Below, piece by piece: positions 1-6,910 of a DNA stretch of 8,856 bases. Source of the DNA: Oligoflexaceae bacterium (GTDB lineage Bacteria > Bdellovibrionota_B > Oligoflexia > Oligoflexales > Oligoflexaceae); assembly GCA_947474445.1 (NCBI GenBank), contig CANJJY010000173.1, forward strand, positions 1 through 8,856, given 5' to 3'. The notes below the pieces were generated by a model. That model worked only from the letters and a program-made list of their open reading frames with translations, had not been told where the DNA came from and did not search any database. Positions within the stretch are counted from its first letter, which is position 1. Each line of letters starts with the position of its first letter. The position numbers and the translations under genes were made by a program.

Positions 1-326
1 GGGAGAACACGGCCGAGCCCGCGAGCTTCATAATAACGCTTGGGAACCGTGACTTCAAAGGCAACCGTATCACCCACTTCAATGGGCTGCTCCGGGCAGG
101 CTACCCAAAATCTTTCTCCAAAAGGACTTTCCACTTCCAGGAAAGTTCTACTTTCCGCAAGCCGAGCCGATTTTACGAGTCCGCGCAATTTGGCTATTTC
201 AGATTCTTTGTCATGGGGCGATGAGCTGAACGAGGAAGAAGCCTTGCGTCCTGTGAAGCGACTGATCAAGACGACGATGATCACGGCGAGGATCGCTAAG
301 CCCTTCAATAAAGCAAAGTACTTCAT
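1..326 (-). CDS. Membrane-anchored protein with possible OB-like C-terminal domain (3' end outside window)
   Basis: The reading frame is open from an ATG at 324-326 to the left edge, giving about 108 residues, so only the N-terminal part is seen. Residues 3-22 form one hydrophobic segment (FALLKGLAILAVIIVVLI), a signal anchor or uncleaved signal peptide. A Ser-rich, charged linker follows to about residue 50. The visible end (about 60-108: FLEVESPFGERFWVACPEQ, then IEVGDTVAFEVTVPKRYYE) is beta-rich. It resembles small periplasmic OB-like proteins of the NrfJ type, in which a tyrosine/phenylalanine-rich strand is followed by FWVA and a VGD turn. The family match is from memory and is weak. A modest AAGG lies six bases before the ATG. 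It sits downstream of the 416-640 gene, from which a terminator separates it, so it is probably transcribed on its own. Confidence 0.6.
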   Translation of the reverse strand, partial: MKYFALLKGLAILAVIIVVLISRFTGRKASSSFSSSPHDKESEIAKLRGLVKSARLAESRTFLEVESPFGERFWVACPEQPIEVGDTVAFEVTVPKRYYEARGLGRVL

Positions 327-357
327 GTGAAACCTTGACGTGATGAGGCGGTCCTAG

Positions 358-395
358 AAAATCCAGGTGCCACAAGGCAAGCTTGCGGCACCTGG
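358..395 (-). terminator. Rho-independent terminator of the small secreted protein gene
   Basis: CCAGGTGCC (363-371) and GGCACCTGG (387-395) form a perfect 9-bp stem. The loop contains the palindrome GCAAGCTTGC (377-386). Read on the minus strand, the stem is followed by ATTTTCT (T run at 358-361), as expected for termination of the gene that ends at 416. The T run is short, so efficiency is uncertain. A second small inverted repeat, GGCGT/ACGCC, lies at 397-408 between the stop codon and this stem. Confidence 0.65.
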
Positions 396-415
396 CGGCG
401 TAGACGCCACGGATC

Positions 416-640
416 TCAATTCTGCTTGGGAGCTCCAGCAGGCGTTTTAGAAGCGGAAGTCTTGTCGGTTAGTTTGGTCCACTTGTTGGGGCTTGCACAA
501 TCTTTCTTGGCTTTGACGCCCACAACTTCTTTGCCCGTTGCGTCTTGGCACTGCCAGTTGTCTTTTTTCGATGAAGCAAAAACAGAAGCGCTGCTCATCA
601 AAGATACGGCCAGAACCATCGAAGTGAGAGTACGTGACAT
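416..640 (-). CDS. Small secreted two-cysteine protein, function unknown
   Basis: This is a 74-residue protein with a clear Sec signal peptide: MSR, a hydrophobic core (about 7-18), then SVFA before SSKK, so cleavage is likely after residue 22. The mature part is about 52 residues. It is lysine-rich, with two cysteines in WQCQDATGKEV and KKDCASPNKWTKL that could form one disulfide in the periplasm, and a tail rich in Ser, Lys, Pro and Ala. I do not recognise a family. The start is supported by GGAG seven bases before the ATG (minus strand). The gene is separated from the response regulator upstream by 194 bp and has its own terminator downstream, so it looks monocistronic. A longer antisense frame over it has no start signal and no recognisable protein content. 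Confidence 0.75.
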   Translation of the reverse strand: MSRTLTSMVLAVSLMSSASVFASSKKDNWQCQDATGKEVVGVKAKKDCASPNKWTKLTDKTSASKTPAGAPKQN

Positions 641-834
641 ATTTAATCTCCAGAGTGAATCAGTCCAAGTTCGAGGGAGTACAGAGCAACTTGTGGGCCA
701 CTCTTCGGGGGTGTATGTAACTATCTAAAAGTAAAGTATAAAATGGAATACAGTGAGGAGCGAGAGGGCGCTTGCGATGGAGTGTTCCACTGCGTTCGTG
801 GAGTAAAATGCTACGCGGTACCTTTTGCGTCGGC

Positions 835-2238
835 TTATTTATAGGCGTCAGGCTGGATGCCATGCCTTTCGAGAAGGCGGTAGATATCCGATCGATAGCG
901 GCCTGACAGGCGCGCTGCCTCGGTGATGCTACCTTTGGATGCTTTCAAAAGGCGGACCAAAAAATTCTTTTCAAATTCTTCTTTTGCGGCGGCATAGGAA
1001 AGTCCACTGAGCTCCTCTCGCTCTGAAGGCCCTTCGCGCCCATCTTCCGTTTTCAATCGTGGCCTTTGCCTAAGTATATCTTCGATGAGAAGAGTATCTG
1101 TTTTGGCGAGGACCACCGCGCGTTCAATGGCGTTTTGCAGTTCGCGGACATTGCCCGGCCATGAATAAGCCTCAAGTCTCAAGGCGATATCCCGCGACAG
1201 AGGTCTGATGCTTTTCCCATAGCGTTCACCAAACGAGGCGATGAAGGCATTGGCGAGCAGGGTGATGTCGGATTGTCTTTGGCGGAGCGGGGGGAGATAG
1301 ATCATAAACACATTGATGCGAAAGAAGAGGTCTTCCCGAAAGCGTCCGCGCATCACTTCGTCTTCGATATCGCGCAGAGTCGCTGTGATGACCCGCGTAT
1401 GGATCGGTACTGGTTTCGACGCGCCGAGCGGAACGATTTGCTTTTCCTGAAGCACGCGAAGGATTTTTACCTGCAAGGGTAGGGGCATGTCGCCGATCTC
1501 ATCGAGGAACAAGGTGCCCTCACTGCAGATCTCAAAGATGCCCTTACGATCAGCCTTGGCGTCAGTAAAAGCCCCTTTTTTATGACCAAAGAGCTCTGAT
1601 TCCAGCAAATTTTCGGGGATCGCCGCGCAGTTGAGAGCGGCAAAGGGGCCGGCACTTTGAGGAGAAAACCGATGCAGGGCCCTGGCCACTAACTCTTTGC
1701 CGGTTCCCGATTCGCCTTGTATCAAGACGGGCGCATCGCTGGCTCGGATTTGAATGATGTCATCGAACACAGCCTGCATTTGAGGGCTTTCACCCCATAG
1801 TCCTATGTCCTGGAAAATATGTTTGAAATGACTGGAAGCTGGTAAGAGCGTGGTCGCGGTCGGCTGCAATCGCTGCTTGAGTTCGGTGGCTATGGAGTGG
1901 GCATCTTGGCTCTTGCTGATAAAACTGCTGGCACCTAATCGCATGGCCTCAACAGCCCGTTCGATTGAACCAAAGGCTGTCATCACAATCACCTGGGTCA
2001 GCGGAGCTTCCGCAGCTAAAAAAGGCAGGGCAGCAACGCCGTTTTCAGTTCCGAGAAAGAGGTCGAGCAAGATGCCCTGGTAGGAAGATCGCCGCACGCA
2101 TTCTTTCATGCCGCTCAGGTCCTGACAGGTATCGACCTGAAAGCCTTCCTTTTCTAATACGGCAGTCAGCAGGTCGCGCAGATCGGGATCGTCATCGACG
2201 ACGAGAATTTTCAGTTTTTCGAAAGACTCTTGGCTCAT
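835..2238 (-). CDS. Sigma-54-dependent response regulator (receiver, AAA+, Fis-type HTH), GAFTDA variant
   Basis: This is a 467-residue, full-length NtrC-class activator that would drive sigma-54 RNA polymerase by ATP hydrolysis. The receiver (about 9-125) has acidic residues D15-D17, phosphoacceptor D59 (ILLDLFLG), T87 and K109. The AAA+ domain (about 146-380) has Walker A GESGTGK (175-181), Walker B LFLDEI with D246/E247, and arginine-finger region RGRFREDLFFR (297-307). The sigma-54 contact loop reads GAFTDA (222-227) rather than GAFTGA. The C-terminal helix-turn-helix contains AARLSGRYRSDIYRLLERHG, close in style to GlrR/ZraR-type regulators. I start it at the ATG at 2236-2238, giving MSQESFEKLKILVVDDD, because a strong GAGGAAG precedes it. 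The frame extends to 2304, but that would add 22 unmatched residues and overlap the kinase gene. It lies 40 bp after the hybrid kinase in the same operon and is its obvious partner. Confidence 0.95.
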   Translation of the reverse strand: MSQESFEKLKILVVDDDPDLRDLLTAVLEKEGFQVDTCQDLSGMKECVRRSSYQGILLDLFLGTENGVAALPFLAAEAPLTQVIVMTAFGSIERAVEAMRLGASSFISKSQDAHSIATELKQRLQPTATTLLPASSHFKHIFQDIGLWGESPQMQAVFDDIIQIRASDAPVLIQGESGTGKELVARALHRFSPQSAGPFAALNCAAIPENLLESELFGHKKGAFTDAKADRKGIFEICSEGTLFLDEIGDMPLPLQVKILRVLQEKQIVPLGASKPVPIHTRVITATLRDIEDEVMRGRFREDLFFRINVFMIYLPPLRQRQSDITLLANAFIASFGERYGKSIRPLSRDIALRLEAYSWPGNVRELQNAIERAVVLAKTDTLLIEDILRQRPRLKTEDGREGPSEREELSGLSYAAAKEEFEKNFLVRLLKASKGSITEAARLSGRYRSDIYRLLERHGIQPDAYK

Positions 2239-2240
2239 TT

Positions 2241-2247
2241 CTTCCTC
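2241..2247 (-). promoter_or_regulatory. Ribosome binding site deciding the response regulator start
   Basis: On the minus strand GAGGAAG is followed by AA and then ATG (2236-2238). The core GAGG is five bases from the start codon. This favours the 467-residue protein over the longer frame that begins at 2304, inside the kinase gene. Confidence 0.75.
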
Positions 2248-2278
2248 GTCAGTCCGGACGATCGAGAGCTGTAACGCA

Positions 2279-4678
2279 TCAGGTCCCGCCCTTATCCATG
2301 CCACGCTGCATCGTCTCGAGCAAGTCTTTCAATGTCTGCATGGCGTTTAAACTCAGGTGCTGGGGTTCTGTAGACAAACTTGCCTCCTCGAGCTGCGCAG
2401 CGGCAGACGCCAAGGAGGTATGTCCAAATATGGCAGCCGTGCCCTTCAGTGTGTGGGCAAGTCGCGCCAGACTTTGCCAATCACCTTGGTCGCATGCTGT
2501 CTGAAGAGCGCTGAGACGCGTGGGAAGGCGGTCGATAAAGCCGCGCAGCATAGGGGTGAGAGTGGCATCAGTCGACACCGGATTTGGACCGCGTATCACC
2601 TCGTCTCTTTCTCCCTCGTGAACAGGAAGCGCGGCGGGGAGAAATCGACTCAAGGTGGTAATCAGAAGCTGGGGGTCAAAGGGTTTGGCCACGTAAGCCT
2701 GAGCCCCAGATGTCTTGCAGCGCTCGGCTTCTCCTATCGATGTTTGCGCAGTTAGAACAATGATAGGAATTTGGTGGCCGCGCTGCCTTAAAATGCGAGT
2801 CACCTCGTAGCCGTTGATCCCTGGCAATTGAATATCCATCAGGATGAGATCAATAGAGGTCTGCTGTTGGATGAGCTCTAAGGCCTCTTCGCCTCGCTCC
2901 ACAGCTTTGACGGTTGCACCAGCATTGTGAAGATAGGCAGCAATGAGCCGTTGATTGTCATGGCTGTCTTCGACGAGGAGGATGCGATGCCCTTTGAGAG
3001 AAATAGGAGTTGCAGTCTGCGAAGGAGTGAGCGTCATCTCGGGAATCGGTGTGACGCTCTCCGCTTCAAACCATTCTTGATCTTTCGAAGGAAGGACCAG
3101 AGGGATCTGGCACACGAAAGTTGAGCCCTGACCCGGTTCGCTGCGCCGCAGATAGACTTGTCCTCCGAGCAGTTGAGCCATCTGTCGCGACAAGGAAAGG
3201 CCGAGGCCGGTGCCGCCGAATTTTTGAGCGATGCCCGCATCGGCTTGAGCAAAGGCTTCAAAAATTCTTTTCTGATCGGCCTGAGGAATGCCTATCCCGG
3301 TATCGGTCACATGAAACTCGAGGAAAGCTGGCGGATTTTCAGCAGCGATCCTTTTGCATTGTAGGGTTAAATGGACCTCACCTTTCTCGGTGAATTTGAT
3401 GGCGTTGCCGACGAGGTTCGTTAGGATCTGCTTGAGCCGCAGTCCATCACTCATGATGACGGTCGGAACTTGGCCTTGAGTTCCAAAGATGAGGGCGAGG
3501 TCCTTATCGCGGCGCAGGGATTGGCAGCTGAGGAGGAGTTCCCTCAGCAGATCGAGCAGGTTCAGAGGCGCGGGCGCATAAGCCAGAAACCCGGCCTCTA
3601 TCTTAGATTGGTCGAGCAAATCGTTGATGAGGAGCAGAAGATGCTGCGAGTTGCGCGCAATCGTGTGAAGGTGCGCGGCCAACTGTGGTGGGTTGGGAAG
3701 GCCACGGATGAGCAGATCGGAATACCCGACGATTGCGGTTAAGGGCGTTCGTAGCTCGTGACTGACGCTCGCCACGAACTCACTTTTCGAACGGTTAGCG
3801 GAGTCGGCCAGCTCCTTGGCTTTTTGCATCTGCTGGGCCAGCTCGCGTTTCTTACTGCGATCGGCGTTCAGTTCTCGCACCGCAAAAGCCACGCCGAAGA
3901 TCACGCCGAGACTGAGCGCCATGAGGAGCGTGGCTTGCCAATCAAAGCCATCCTGATAGCGCTGCAAACTGATGCGCAAAGGCAGGGAAGGAGTCAATCC
4001 TTCCGAGCGAGCGCCGAGATGTGGATCGAGCTGCGCGGCAGTCGAACTGCGCGCGACGATCTGATCGGCCCCATCGAGAATGCTGATCTCATAGCGCTGC
4101 AACGCCCAATCTGGCAAGGCTGTATCGATGAGAATTTCTGGTGAAAGGAGAAAATACACCAGACCAGGACCTTCGTCCATCGGCACGAAGACGATGAGAG
4201 CCTTCGTACCTTGTTTCATGCGAAAGGCTGGGCTGAGCAGCGGGTGTCGACTGAGACGGGCTTTCGGCAGAGTCTCCGCCCATTCGCTGCGCGAGAAGAC
4301 ATCGAGTAGGTCTTCGTTGGGAGGCGGGTGCGACCACGAGGGCTCGCTTCCACTATCGATGCGACCCATACTGAGAACTTCAGGATGGTGCCGCATAAAT
4401 TCGCCGACCTGTTCCCGCAGAGCGTCGACTTCTTTGGCCGTCTCCGAATTTTCATCGCTGAAGAGGCTGAGATATGCGATCGACTCTTCGAGCCGCGTTT
4501 TAACTTCCCAAGCTGATGATCTGAGGTCATGGAGCAATTCGTCGTGTCGAGCTTGATTGGTGCGCCGCGCTTCGATCGCAAAGAGCACGACAAATATCGT
4601 CAGGAGGAGGCCACCGATCCACATATGAAGATGGGTGATACGGGTGGCCAAACGCTTGGTTTTTCGCAGCAGATACAC
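2279..4678 (-). CDS. Hybrid sensor histidine kinase with receiver and HPt domains (BarA-like architecture)
   Basis: This is a 799-residue inner-membrane kinase. Transmembrane helix 1 is at about 19-36. An extracytoplasmic sensor of about 210 residues (37-248) is alpha/beta and resembles Cache/CHASE-type folds, but I cannot name it. Helix 2 is at about 249-267, followed by a charged, probably coiled linker and no clear HAMP domain. The HisKA domain carries SHELRTP with H307. The ATPase domain has the N box (N421, N425), DTGIGIP (459-465) and GGTGLGL (488-494). The receiver (about 565-680) has E570/D571, phosphoacceptor D615 (LILMDIQLPG), T643 and K665. The C-terminal HPt (about 705-795) has AHTLKGT with H742. 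All phosphorelay residues are intact, so H307-D615-H742-D59 of the next gene is the expected path. The start is GTG (4676-4678), preceded by GAGAGGAG at seven bases. It is the first gene of the operon. Confidence 0.95.
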   Translation of the reverse strand: MYLLRKTKRLATRITHLHMWIGGLLLTIFVVLFAIEARRTNQARHDELLHDLRSSAWEVKTRLEESIAYLSLFSDENSETAKEVDALREQVGEFMRHHPEVLSMGRIDSGSEPSWSHPPPNEDLLDVFSRSEWAETLPKARLSRHPLLSPAFRMKQGTKALIVFVPMDEGPGLVYFLLSPEILIDTALPDWALQRYEISILDGADQIVARSSTAAQLDPHLGARSEGLTPSLPLRISLQRYQDGFDWQATLLMALSLGVIFGVAFAVRELNADRSKKRELAQQMQKAKELADSANRSKSEFVASVSHELRTPLTAIVGYSDLLIRGLPNPPQLAAHLHTIARNSQHLLLLINDLLDQSKIEAGFLAYAPAPLNLLDLLRELLLSCQSLRRDKDLALIFGTQGQVPTVIMSDGLRLKQILTNLVGNAIKFTEKGEVHLTLQCKRIAAENPPAFLEFHVTDTGIGIPQADQKRIFEAFAQADAGIAQKFGGTGLGLSLSRQMAQLLGGQVYLRRSEPGQGSTFVCQIPLVLPSKDQEWFEAESVTPIPEMTLTPSQTATPISLKGHRILLVEDSHDNQRLIAAYLHNAGATVKAVERGEEALELIQQQTSIDLILMDIQLPGINGYEVTRILRQRGHQIPIIVLTAQTSIGEAERCKTSGAQAYVAKPFDPQLLITTLSRFLPAALPVHEGERDEVIRGPNPVSTDATLTPMLRGFIDRLPTRLSALQTACDQGDWQSLARLAHTLKGTAAIFGHTSLASAAAQLEEASLSTEPQHLSLNAMQTLKDLLETMQRGMDKGGT

Positions 4679-4685
4679 GCCGTGG

Positions 4686-4693
4686 CTCCTCTC
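4686..4693 (-). promoter_or_regulatory. Ribosome binding site supporting the kinase GTG start
   Basis: GAGAGGAG on the minus strand lies seven bases before GTG at 4676-4678. No comparable site precedes the first in-frame ATG (residue 19), which would also cut into the first membrane helix. Confidence 0.7.
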
Positions 4694-4710
4694 AAAGTCG
4701 AGATTCTACG

Positions 4711-4792
4711 ATAGCGCGATAAGCTATATCTGTCCTGCAAAAGCCAGGTTATAGGTACGGTCTGTGCATTTGGGGTCTAGCGGCCCTGGCCG
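4711..4792. promoter_or_regulatory. Possible operator region between divergent genes
   Basis: The 185-bp gap between the kinase operon (minus) and the small cysteine protein (plus) holds several inverted repeats. ATAGC/GCTAT lies at 4711-4715 and 4723-4727, CGGCC-CT-GGCCG at 4781-4792, and an 8-bp palindrome TCGGCCGA at 4846-4853, just before the plus-strand ribosome binding site. GCCAGG (4743-4748) also pairs with CCTGGC (4785-4790). Such symmetry could bind a dimeric regulator, but no known consensus is matched. I found no convincing sigma-70 or sigma-54 promoter here. Confidence 0.25.
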
Positions 4793-4863
4793 TCTCTGGT
4801 GAGATGTTCTAAGAATGCTATGGATATTGGATACTTACTTTTTAGTCGGCCGAGGAGGAAACG

Positions 4864-5118
4864 ATGCTTGCAGATGAAATTCCAATGGCGATTTTGATCG
4901 CTGACTATCCTCTGTTCAATCTCACCCTGCCTTTTCGCTGCCACTGTGGCCATATTCACTCCTGGAACCATCATATGGCCAAGAGGGAAGATAGAGATAT
5001 CGTCGTGAGTTTGAGGGGGCCCTGTGGCTGTGGAGCTGCCCTTCCCGCCTTGAGAATGCACCTGTCGCGCATGCAAAGGCGGAGGCTTGAAGGACTTGCG
5101 GACGGAGCTCAAGTCTGA
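4864..5118 (+). CDS. Small four-cysteine protein, zinc-ribbon-like
   Basis: This 84-residue soluble protein has no signal peptide, so it is probably cytoplasmic. Two cysteine pairs, C26-x-C28 (FRCHCGHIHSW) and C54-x-C56 (RGPCGCG), are separated by 25 residues. His residues cluster at 30, 32, 36 and 37. This pattern suggests a metal-binding knuckle, most likely zinc, although the spacing is CxC rather than the usual CxxC. The C-terminus (about 64-76) is basic (RMHLSRMQRRR) and could contact nucleic acid or a partner. I do not recognise a family. GAGGAGG lies six bases before the ATG, strong support for a real start. It is divergent from the kinase operon and ends 11 bp from the convergent lipoprotein gene. 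A longer minus-strand frame covering much of the same DNA lacks comparable support. Confidence 0.7.
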   Translation: MLADEIPMAILIADYPLFNLTLPFRCHCGHIHSWNHHMAKREDRDIVVSLRGPCGCGAALPALRMHLSRMQRRRLEGLADGAQV

Positions 5119-5129
5119 GTTGGCCGCTG

Positions 5130-6149
5130 TTATTTGAATGCTGCCTTGGGGACGTAAACAAAACTCGCCGAGCCTGGCACTTTCCAAAAGAGTTCCAGGG
5201 CAATCTGAGTCCGCGGACCTTGAAAATAATCCAACTTCAACTCATGCTCGCCGGCGGTCATTTGCACCGTTGCTTCGAGAGCTTTGGTGCTGTGCGTCCC
5301 ATCGTTATTGATCAATAGCTGCTGATCGATGTAGAGTTTGGATCCATCATCAGAGGTCAGGCGCAGCGTGTAGCTGCCCGTGGTGGGGACGATCAGAGTC
5401 GCTTTAGTCTGCAAGCCAAACCATTCGAATAAGTTGGCCACACCAGGAAATCCAGCCGTCCAATCACGGGTCGCGATATTGTATTGATCCATGCAAACCT
5501 TGGCGACCTTAGCGTTCGGTATCTGGGCAAAATCAGGCAATACACTGGTATTGACCGGCAACGTATAAACATCTGCTGTGATAGGAAAGCTGACACTATC
5601 CTTGACGCAGGCGACAAAGATCTGGCTGGCGGGAATCACTTTGAGCTTGTCGCTGCCTTGAACGGTTTCATCTTTCAACCAGATGGAGGTAATCGTCAGT
5701 TCAAATTCTGCTGCGGCTTGACTCGGCGTCGTATAAAGACCCGCAGCATTGATCGTGCCGAGCTCGATACCTGCGGGACCCGAGAGGACATAACGGACAT
5801 CGGGAGCTTCGACTTGCGTCGAGAGCTTGCTCGTCACCTGCATCGGAGCCGACCCGATACGCATATCATGGCTCGGCAAGATAACGGTGAGAGTAGGCTT
5901 CTCTTCAGTCTGCACGCCTTCATCGGATATTTCACCTGGCTCAGCATCTTCCGGGCCGGGAGCCAGAGTTTCAATCACGACTTCTTCTTCAGGAAGGACG
6001 ATGTTCTCCTCCTGACCGCGCACTTGGGTCAAGGGAACATCGCTCGTCTGCGGCGTGGTCGCAGTGAAACTATTTTGCTGTGAGCAACCGCCAAGCCATC
6101 CACTCACCAAAAGTGTTATAGGAATAGATAGCCGTAAGTAATGTTGCAT
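5130..6149 (-). CDS. PA14-domain lipoprotein
   Basis: This 339-residue protein has a lipoprotein signal peptide: a hydrophobic core (about 8-18) and lipobox LGGC with acylated C22. A Thr/Pro/Glu-rich linker (about 25-84) follows, with an acidic run (EEEVVIE, EDAEPGE) typical of a surface tether. Residues about 85-172 look like a bacterial Ig-like domain, with the signature GTINAAGLYT before the last strands. The C-terminal region (about 222-335) is a PA14 beta-barrel: TGSYTLRLTSDDGSKLYID, then GEHELKLDYFQG. The adjacent D267-D268 correspond to the aspartate pair that binds calcium in carbohydrate-binding PA14 domains of adhesins and glycosidases. C181 and C219 may form a disulfide. GAGGAG precedes the ATG by about nine bases. 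It is probably exposed on the outer membrane and may recognise glycans; the ligand is unknown. Its leader contains structured DNA, described separately. Confidence 0.88.
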   Translation of the reverse strand: MQHYLRLSIPITLLVSGWLGGCSQQNSFTATTPQTSDVPLTQVRGQEENIVLPEEEVVIETLAPGPEDAEPGEISDEGVQTEEKPTLTVILPSHDMRIGSAPMQVTSKLSTQVEAPDVRYVLSGPAGIELGTINAAGLYTTPSQAAAEFELTITSIWLKDETVQGSDKLKVIPASQIFVACVKDSVSFPITADVYTLPVNTSVLPDFAQIPNAKVAKVCMDQYNIATRDWTAGFPGVANLFEWFGLQTKATLIVPTTGSYTLRLTSDDGSKLYIDQQLLINNDGTHSTKALEATVQMTAGEHELKLDYFQGPRTQIALELFWKVPGSASFVYVPKAAFK

Positions 6150-6524
6150 TTGAAAAACTCCTCATCGATCCGTAGCGAGCTGGTCTTGAGATTCTTTTCG
6201 GTTGGAAGCCTACCCCGGCTTTAGCTCAGAGTTCTCTCCTGCGGGACAAAGACCCTAAGCCCCTGCAGCTACTTTATTAAAAAAGCGATTCAGATCGGCT
6301 TTAAGGAGCCCTATGTGACGGGTGCAACCATAGAGTCTCAAGAGTTGGGGCAGACATTCTTACTAGATGGAAAGGCGAGGTAAGAAGGTGAGACGAGAGC
6401 CCAGCCTCTATATTACAATTTTGCCGTGTATGTTTTAGGCTTCTGTGAAATGAGTACAGGCGGAGGGAAAACAAGACAAAGCTCGCTCCAGCCCCGCCCC
6501 TTCAGCGTACATCAGGGATCCACA
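6150..6524. other. 375-bp intergenic region with inverted repeats; no gene seen
   Basis: This region lies between the GlsB-like gene and the PA14 lipoprotein, both on the minus strand, and I see no supported reading frame in it. It holds AAGCC-TACCCC-GGCTT (6206-6221), an AGAG/CTCT pair (6228-6237), and a longer stem, CTGC (6239-6242) with GCAG (6265-6268), enclosing GGG (6243-6245) and CCC (6253-6255). These lie 57-119 bases upstream of the lipoprotein start and could form a structured 5' leader. A TAATAT -10-like box (minus, 6410-6415) has no good -35 partner. The part from about 6425 to 6524 holds nothing I can name beyond a weak T-rich stretch downstream of the GlsB-like gene. Confidence 0.4.
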
Positions 6525-6785
6525 TCAGTGAGACATCGTGCGACGGCCCGCAATGACGCGATAGAGTCCGAGCAGTATCATCGCGCCGATGACCGAAGCG
6601 ATAAAACCCGCTGGCTCGCCTGGGCCGTAGTAGCCCATGCTGCGTCCGAGATAGTTGGCGATGAAAGAGCCGGCAACACCGAGTAGGATGGTGATGATAA
6701 ATCCGCCTGGATCTCGGCCGGGCATCAAGAATTTAGCGACGACACCAATAAATAGACCGATCAAAAGCGTGACGATTAAGCCCAT
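6525..6785 (-). CDS. GlsB/YeaQ/YmgE family small membrane protein
   Basis: This 86-residue, very hydrophobic protein has three predicted membrane helices (about 2-20, 28-46 and 58-78). It matches the transglycosylase-associated/GlsB (YeaQ/YmgE) family, with the hallmark loop MPGRDPGGF after the first helix, then ITILLGVAGSFIANYLG, then GEPAGFIASVIGAMILLGLYR. The length is typical of the family (about 80-90 residues). Members sit in the inner membrane and are often induced by general stress; no enzymatic activity is established despite the family name. I start it at the ATG at 6783-6785 because GAGGAG lies six bases upstream and the protein then begins MGLIVTLLIG, as usual. The frame continues to 6815, but the ten extra residues are not needed. 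It is probably monocistronic. Confidence 0.92.
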   Translation of the reverse strand: MGLIVTLLIGLFIGVVAKFLMPGRDPGGFIITILLGVAGSFIANYLGRSMGYYGPGEPAGFIASVIGAMILLGLYRVIAGRRTMSH

Positions 6786-6791
6786 GGAAGA

Positions 6792-6797
6792 CTCCTC
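6792..6797 (-). promoter_or_regulatory. Ribosome binding site fixing the GlsB-like start
   Basis: GAGGAG on the minus strand lies six bases before the ATG at 6783-6785. It falls inside the ten-codon extension of the longer frame, so that extension is probably untranslated leader. A small inverted repeat, AAGGGT/ACCCTT (6800-6805 and 6814-6819), lies immediately upstream and could influence access to this site. Confidence 0.6.
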
Positions 6798-6910
6798 AAA
6801 AGGGTTGACGGACACCCTTCTGGAGAAGCAAAAGCTGGGCCAAGGTCCTCATCAAATTCCTGCTTAATTTACCCATGACATTTTATGTAGGTGTGGCCGA
6901 GACGATCCAT

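Noticed and set aside
784..800. TCCAC/GTGGA inverted repeat after the response regulator stop
   Set aside because: The stem is only 5 bp and no T run follows it on the minus strand, so it is not a supported terminator.
660..863. 67-residue minus-strand frame between the regulator and the small secreted protein
   Set aside because: It overlaps the regulator's 3' end and has neither a ribosome binding site nor a sensible product.
2239..2304. Upstream extension of the response regulator to a start at 2304
   Set aside because: It adds 22 residues without receiver homology and overlaps the end of the kinase gene. A strong ribosome binding site directly precedes the ATG at 2236-2238.
1965..2504. 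179-residue plus-strand frame
   Set aside because: It is the shadow of two well-supported genes (kinase and response regulator) on the other strand, and its product is Arg/Ser-rich without domain features.
4739..4752. Sigma-54-like TGGC...TTGC sequence upstream of the kinase gene (minus strand)
   Set aside because: The GG and GC elements are five bases apart instead of ten.
4777..5203. Minus-strand frames antisense to the small cysteine protein (up to 136 residues)
   Set aside because: They show no domain sense and no good ribosome binding site, and they overlap the end of the lipoprotein gene. The plus-strand gene has a strong ribosome binding site and patterned cysteines.
5484..6083. 199-residue plus-strand frame
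   Set aside because: It is antisense to the PA14 lipoprotein, whose signal peptide, Ig-like and PA14 features are clear.
6217..6232. tRNA D-arm-like GGCTTTAGCTCAGAG
   Set aside because: There is no acceptor stem, anticodon arm or T-loop at the right distances.
6201..6268. c-di-GMP-I (GEMM), glycine or guanidine-I riboswitch
   Set aside because: Only short fragments resemble these (TAAAGCC, GGAGAG, GGGACAAAG). The conserved core motifs and stem order are not present on either strand.
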